Shown piece after piece: positions 6,237 through 9,314 of a stretch of 9,314 nucleotides of DNA. The notes beneath the pieces were generated by a model. The model made no database searches, was not told where the DNA came from, and was given only the letters and a program-made list of their open reading frames with translations. The DNA is from Planococcaceae bacterium UBA3370. GTDB taxonomy: Bacteria > Bacillota > Bacilli > Bacillales_A > Planococcaceae. Position numbers and translations under genes: made by a program. The stretch lies in assembly GCA_002360295.1 (NCBI GenBank), contig DEQI01000214.1:1-9314 (forward strand), in the 5' to 3' direction. Position 1 is the first letter of the stretch. Each line of letters opens with the position of its first letter.

Positions 6237-7714
6237 GTACAATTGGACAATTGGCATTAAAATCAGCTCGTGCCTATCCAGAGAAAACGGCCGTTGTGTG
6301 TAATGATCGTTCCATTACATATGCTCAATTACTAGAAAGAGCTTATGCATTAACAGCATATTTCAACAGTTTAAAGTTAGCGAAAGGCGATCGCGTTGGT
6401 GTCTTAATGTCCAATCGTTTAGAGCATATAGAGCTAGATGTCGCCGTTTCTCTATATGGTTTAATCAAAGTGCCACTCAATTATCGTTTACATCCAAAAG
6501 AGCATGAATATCAAATCAATGATTCTGGTATGCGTCTTTTAATTGGCGAACAACCATTAATATCTTTACTACAAGTGGATTTAGTAGTGCTTGATCTGGA
6601 GGATGCATATGAGAAAGTCATCGAGCAATTTAAAGGAAAGGCGTATGTCAATGAAGTTGATGAAAACGATACGATGGCTATTATGTATACTTCAGGTACG
6701 ACAGGTAATCCAAAAGGTGTCATGCTTTCACATCGCAATATGGTCAGTGGTGCCTTATCTTTAGCCATCGCATGTGAGGTTGATTTTCATGACATTATTG
6801 GTCATGTTGCGCCTTTAACACATGGCGCCAATTTTTTAAGCCATGTGGCATGGCTGTACGGTTTAACACAAGTGGTATATGACAAATTTGAACCAGAACA
6901 GTTTATTCATTCACTAGAAAAAGATCGTGTTTCCATCCTTTTTTTAGTGCCAACAATGGTCAATTTAATGATTCAGCATGAGCATTTCGACCCGAATAAA
7001 TTAAGTACTATTAAATCCATTAACATGGCGGGTTCACCCATTGCTGCGGCGAAATTACAGGAAGCATTAAATAAAGTAGGGACGAAATTCGTTGAGACGT
7101 ATGGTCAAGTAGAGGGCCCTATGTGTATTTCTATTATGCCGAGGGGAGATTTAGCATCTCGTCTGGACTCCTGTGGACGAGTAGGCCCATTCGTAGAAGT
7201 CAAAATAATAGATGAGCAAGGCAAGGAGTGTCCTGTAGGGGAAATTGGTGAAATAACTGCCAAAGGACCGCTTGTGATGCAGGGGTATTGGAATAATGAG
7301 AAAGCGACAACGGACACGTTACGTAATGGCTGGCTACATACAGGTGACTTAGGAAAACTCGATGAAAATGGCTATTTATATATTGTGGATCGTAAAAAAG
7401 AAGTGATCATTTCAGGTGGGGTTAATATATATCCACGTGAAGTGGAAGAAGTATTAAATAAACATGAATTTGTGAAAGAAACATGTGTGATTGGCGTACC
7501 TGATGAGAAATGGGGAGAATCGGTCATTGCGTATGTAGTACCAAATGGACGTGGAAATATCGAAAAAGAAGCTTTGTTACAGTTATGCAAAAACCATTTA
7601 GCGAGTTTTAAAAAGCCTAAAGAAATTATTATTGTGAATGAGTTGCCGAAAAGCTCATACGGTAAAATTTTGAAGCGTGAATTAGTAAAATTACATGCGG
7701 AGGTAGCACGATGA
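6233..7714 (+). CDS. Class I adenylate-forming acyl-CoA ligase
   Basis: This enzyme activates a carboxylic acid with ATP and CoA, through an acyl-AMP, to an acyl-CoA. At 493 residues it is slightly short compared with long-chain fatty acyl-CoA synthetases (about 510-560). The motifs run in order: the P-loop YTSGTTGNPKG (152-162), the A5 region YGQVEG (290-295), HTGD (369-372), the hinge DRKKE (386-390) with GGVNIYPREVEEVL (395-408), and catalytic K478 in PKSSYGKIL (472-480). In A5 the usual YGxTE threonine is a valine (V293), which may mark an unusual substrate. GGAGG (6221-6225) lies 7 nt before the ATG, which overlaps the previous stop. It probably activates the acid imported by the TRAP system. 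Acyl chain identity cannot be read from sequence; a luciferase-like or AMP-only enzyme is unlikely here. Confidence 0.9.
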   Translation: MSTIGQLALKSARAYPEKTAVVCNDRSITYAQLLERAYALTAYFNSLKLAKGDRVGVLMSNRLEHIELDVAVSLYGLIKVPLNYRLHPKEHEYQINDSGMRLLIGEQPLISLLQVDLVVLDLEDAYEKVIEQFKGKAYVNEVDENDTMAIMYTSGTTGNPKGVMLSHRNMVSGALSLAIACEVDFHDIIGHVAPLTHGANFLSHVAWLYGLTQVVYDKFEPEQFIHSLEKDRVSILFLVPTMVNLMIQHEHFDPNKLSTIKSINMAGSPIAAAKLQEALNKVGTKFVETYGQVEGPMCISIMPRGDLASRLDSCGRVGPFVEVKIIDEQGKECPVGEIGEITAKGPLVMQGYWNNEKATTDTLRNGWLHTGDLGKLDENGYLYIVDRKKEVIISGGVNIYPREVEEVLNKHEFVKETCVIGVPDEKWGESVIAYVVPNGRGNIEKEALLQLCKNHLASFKKPKEIIIVNELPKSSYGKILKRELVKLHAEVAR

Positions 7715-8844
7715 CGGTGTATATTCATAGTGTAGGTATGACGAAATTCGGTAACTGTGAAAATGCTTCTTTAAAGGATTTGATGCTGGCTGCTTGTAGA
7801 GAAGCACTAGATCAGGCAAAAGGATTAAAAATCGATGCGGTATACGTTGGCAATTATATGGGGGGGAGCTTAGCCAATCAAGAAATACTTGGCGCAATAG
7901 TCGCAAATGATCTTGGGCTGGGTCCTATACCGACAGCGAAGTTAGAGGGGGCTTGTGCATCTGGTGGTATTGCTTTACGGCAAGGAGTACTCGGAATTTT
8001 AAGTGGAGAGTACGAAAATGTGTTAGTTGTCGGTGTTGAAAAGATGAAACACGCTTCTACTGCAAACGTGACACAGGTGATTAACTCGGCTATGGACCAA
8101 ACTACAAATGAAAGATATGCAGGGCTTACTTTCCCTGGATTTTTTGGCGTTTTAGCGAATCGTTATTTTTATGAGACAGGCGCCAATAAATCACATCTTG
8201 CAAAGATTGCACTGAAAAACCGGGAAAATGCCTTACAAAATCCACTCGCACAGTTCCAAAAGCCAACGACATTAGAGGAAATAGTTAATGCGCGGATGAT
8301 TACGGATCCACTCGGATTATTTGATTGTTCACCTATAACAGATGGGGCAGCCGCAGTCGTATTATCAAGCAAGCCATCTGATATAAAGATTTTAGCTTCG
8401 GCACAAGCATCGGGTCCAACCATGATGCAAGATGCAGTCGATTTGCTGTCCCTACCGGCCATCCGTTTATCTGGCATGCAGGCGTATGAAAAAGCAGGAG
8501 TTGGACCAGAGGATATAGACGTTGTAGAAATTCATGATTGTTTTTCGATGACTGAAATGCTGGCTATTGAAGAACTAGGCTTTTTCCCTAAACTGGAGGG
8601 ATGGCTAGCGGTTGAGCAAGGAAAAACGCGGGTTACTGGAGAGAAGCCTGTCAATACAAGCGGCGGATTGTTATCAAGAGGACATCCAATTGGGGCTACA
8701 GGGATTGCCCAAATTTATCAACTAGTACGTCAATTGCGTGGGCATGCTTCCAACCAATTAGTCAATCAGCCTCGTATAGCACTTGCACAAAATCTAGGGG
8801 GTACAGGAGCCTATTCTGTTGTCCATATTTTAGAAAGGGTGTAA
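7711..8844 (+). CDS. Thiolase family protein, SCP2/BbsB-type
   Basis: This is a predicted beta-ketoacyl-CoA thiolase that cleaves a 3-ketoacyl-CoA with CoA. The 377-residue protein carries the nucleophilic cysteine C82 in GACASGG (80-86), HDCF (275-278) with C277, and the histidine H325 in GHPIGATG (324-331). The C-terminal position that holds the second cysteine in classical thiolases is NLGGTG (361-366). The HDCF arrangement is that of SCP2-type thiolases, including those that work with a DUF35 partner. Because C82, C277 and H325 are all kept, a true thiolase is more likely than the retro-aldolase (Ltp2) branch, which has lost the active-site cysteine. GGAGGT (7699-7704) precedes the ATG, which overlaps the ligase stop by 4 nt. 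The DUF35 gene begins 3 nt after the stop. Confidence 0.9.
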   Translation: MTVYIHSVGMTKFGNCENASLKDLMLAACREALDQAKGLKIDAVYVGNYMGGSLANQEILGAIVANDLGLGPIPTAKLEGACASGGIALRQGVLGILSGEYENVLVVGVEKMKHASTANVTQVINSAMDQTTNERYAGLTFPGFFGVLANRYFYETGANKSHLAKIALKNRENALQNPLAQFQKPTTLEEIVNARMITDPLGLFDCSPITDGAAAVVLSSKPSDIKILASAQASGPTMMQDAVDLLSLPAIRLSGMQAYEKAGVGPEDIDVVEIHDCFSMTEMLAIEELGFFPKLEGWLAVEQGKTRVTGEKPVNTSGGLLSRGHPIGATGIAQIYQLVRQLRGHASNQLVNQPRIALAQNLGGTGAYSVVHILERV

Positions 8845-8847
8845 TAA

Positions 8848-9162
8848 ATGAAGGTTTATGAATGCTGTGGCGTAGAATCCGTAACGAAAAAAGTATATTG
8901 TAGCAACTGTCGAAATGAAATAACGAAGGAAAGAGAAGTACCCGATGAGGGAACGGTCTATAGTTTTACTGTCATTCATATTGCTCCAGCAGAATATGCC
9001 GATTTAGCACCTTATACAGTAGCGCTAGTCCAGCTCAATCAGACAAAGGCAAAATTAACAGTGCGTATAGATGAAGCAGTACAAATAGGCGATGCAGTAA
9101 AGCTCGACCAAATAATAGATGGCACGTATATTTACAAGAAAAGTAACAGAACATCGGTTTAG
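8848..9162 (+). CDS. Small Zn-ribbon/OB-fold (DUF35) protein, probable thiolase partner
   Basis: The 104-residue protein has an N-terminal zinc-ribbon-like segment with C6, C7, C18 and C21 (C-x2-C at 18-21). An OB-fold segment follows, with GTVYSFT (35-41) and PYTVALVQL (55-63). In archaeal thiolase/HMG-CoA synthase complexes and in the BbsAB thiolase of anaerobic toluene degradation, a DUF35 protein binds the thiolase and helps form the CoA and acyl channel. Position right after the thiolase supports the same role. It is shorter than typical family members (about 130-140): the usual N-terminal helix is missing and the first cysteine knuckle is irregular (adjacent C6-C7 instead of C-x2-C). 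Zinc binding is therefore likely but not certain. It appears to be the last gene of the operon, although no T-rich terminator follows. Confidence 0.82.
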   Translation: MKVYECCGVESVTKKVYCSNCRNEITKEREVPDEGTVYSFTVIHIAPAEYADLAPYTVALVQLNQTKAKLTVRIDEAVQIGDAVKLDQIIDGTYIYKKSNRTSV

Positions 9163-9259
9163 TTAATGTATCTTGATTGGATGATGTATTTTGAGGTAGT
9201 AATTACGAAAATAGGGTTCATCACCGAAAGTTAGGGTTGACAGTAAGAATAAAGTGTTT

Positions 9260-9314
9260 GTTGATTGGAGTGGAGCCAGCGTGACTCCTTAGGGATTAGC
9301 GCATAAAGGAACGA
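9260..9314. repeat. Left end of a probable dispersed Bacillaceae repeat (cut by window edge)
   Basis: From about 9260 the sequence changes character to GTTGATTGGAGTGGA, then GACTCCTTAGGGATTAGCGC (9283-9302). This resembles, from memory, the start of a long imperfect palindromic repeat found in many intergenic sites of Bacillus and Lysinibacillus genomes (TTGATTGGAG, then GACTCC and a GGGA-TAGC block). GGAGT (9267-9271) can pair with ACTCC (9284-9288). The remainder, with the returning arm, would lie beyond the window. The call rests on recall of the family pattern and one short dyad. Confidence 0.5.

Larger units (their letters stand above)
2142..9162 (+). other. Eight-gene operon: TRAP uptake plus CoA-dependent degradation
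   Basis: All eight genes point the same way. Junctions are +13 nt (dctP/dctQ), -4 (dctQ/dctM), +14 (dctM/SDR), -8 (SDR/PPC), -4 (PPC/ligase), -4 (ligase/thiolase) and +3 (thiolase/DUF35). No hairpin with a T run interrupts the series. The layout suggests one transcript and coupled translation, with uptake, activation, oxidation and cleavage made in parallel. Confidence 0.85.

Noticed and set aside
7372..7728. Minus-strand open frame of 118 codons opposite the 3' end of the ligase gene
   Set aside because: The plus-strand frame here encodes the conserved hinge and the catalytic lysine motif of the ligase. The antisense frame has no family resemblance.
7711..8844. Calling the thiolase-DUF35 pair a steroid side-chain aldolase (Ltp2-type)
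   Set aside because: The active-site cysteine C82 and the HDCF cysteine are both retained, whereas the aldolase branch lacks the nucleophilic cysteine, and no other steroid genes are present.
9237..9265. Perfect -35 box TTGACA as part of a promoter
   Set aside because: At 16-18 nt spacing the candidate -10 hexamers (around 9259-9266) are poor matches to TATAAT, so the promoter is not supported.
9173..9269. TTGATTGGA occurring twice (9173-9181 and 9261-9269) as a direct repeat or insertion footprint
   Set aside because: Only nine bases agree and flanking sequence differs; the second copy is explained by the dispersed repeat and no mobile gene lies between.

Overview
The window is AT-rich, with GGAGG-type ribosome binding sites ahead of nearly every gene, all on the + strand. 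Tight gene packing, the B. subtilis-like pairing of glycolate oxidase with a CdaR regulator, and a partial dispersed repeat at the right end suggest a Bacillales member. A relative of Lysinibacillus or Solibacillus is my best guess, made from sequence style and memory of that repeat rather than from a marker gene.

Left part (1-2007): the 3' portion of glcF, the iron-sulfur subunit of glycolate oxidase, is cut by the window edge. A CdaR-family regulator follows in the same direction and closes with a clear intrinsic terminator. In B. subtilis a CdaR-family gene (ysfB) lies next to the glcD/glcF homologues (ysfC/ysfD), so this is probably the local regulator.

Middle and right (2142-9162): one compact operon of eight genes, in which neighbours overlap by 4-8 nt or are separated by 3-14 nt. 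It begins with a complete three-part TRAP transporter: lipoprotein receptor DctP, small permease DctQ and large permease DctM. Five genes follow: a short-chain dehydrogenase (SDR), a PPC/DUF296-domain protein, an acyl-CoA ligase, an SCP2/BbsB-type thiolase, and a small Zn-ribbon/OB-fold (DUF35) protein that probably pairs with the thiolase.

Taken together the operon reads as an uptake-and-degradation module. An organic acid is imported, activated to its CoA thioester, oxidised at a hydroxyl group by the SDR and cleaved by the thiolase-DUF35 complex. No acyl-CoA dehydrogenase or enoyl-CoA hydratase is present, so the natural substrate may already carry a beta-hydroxyl (or beta-keto) group. The PPC-domain protein sits inside the operon with no obvious step to perform and is the least explained component.

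The last ~55 bases look like the left end of a dispersed Bacillaceae repeat that continues beyond the window. I saw no tRNA, rRNA, CRISPR array, transposase or riboswitch.
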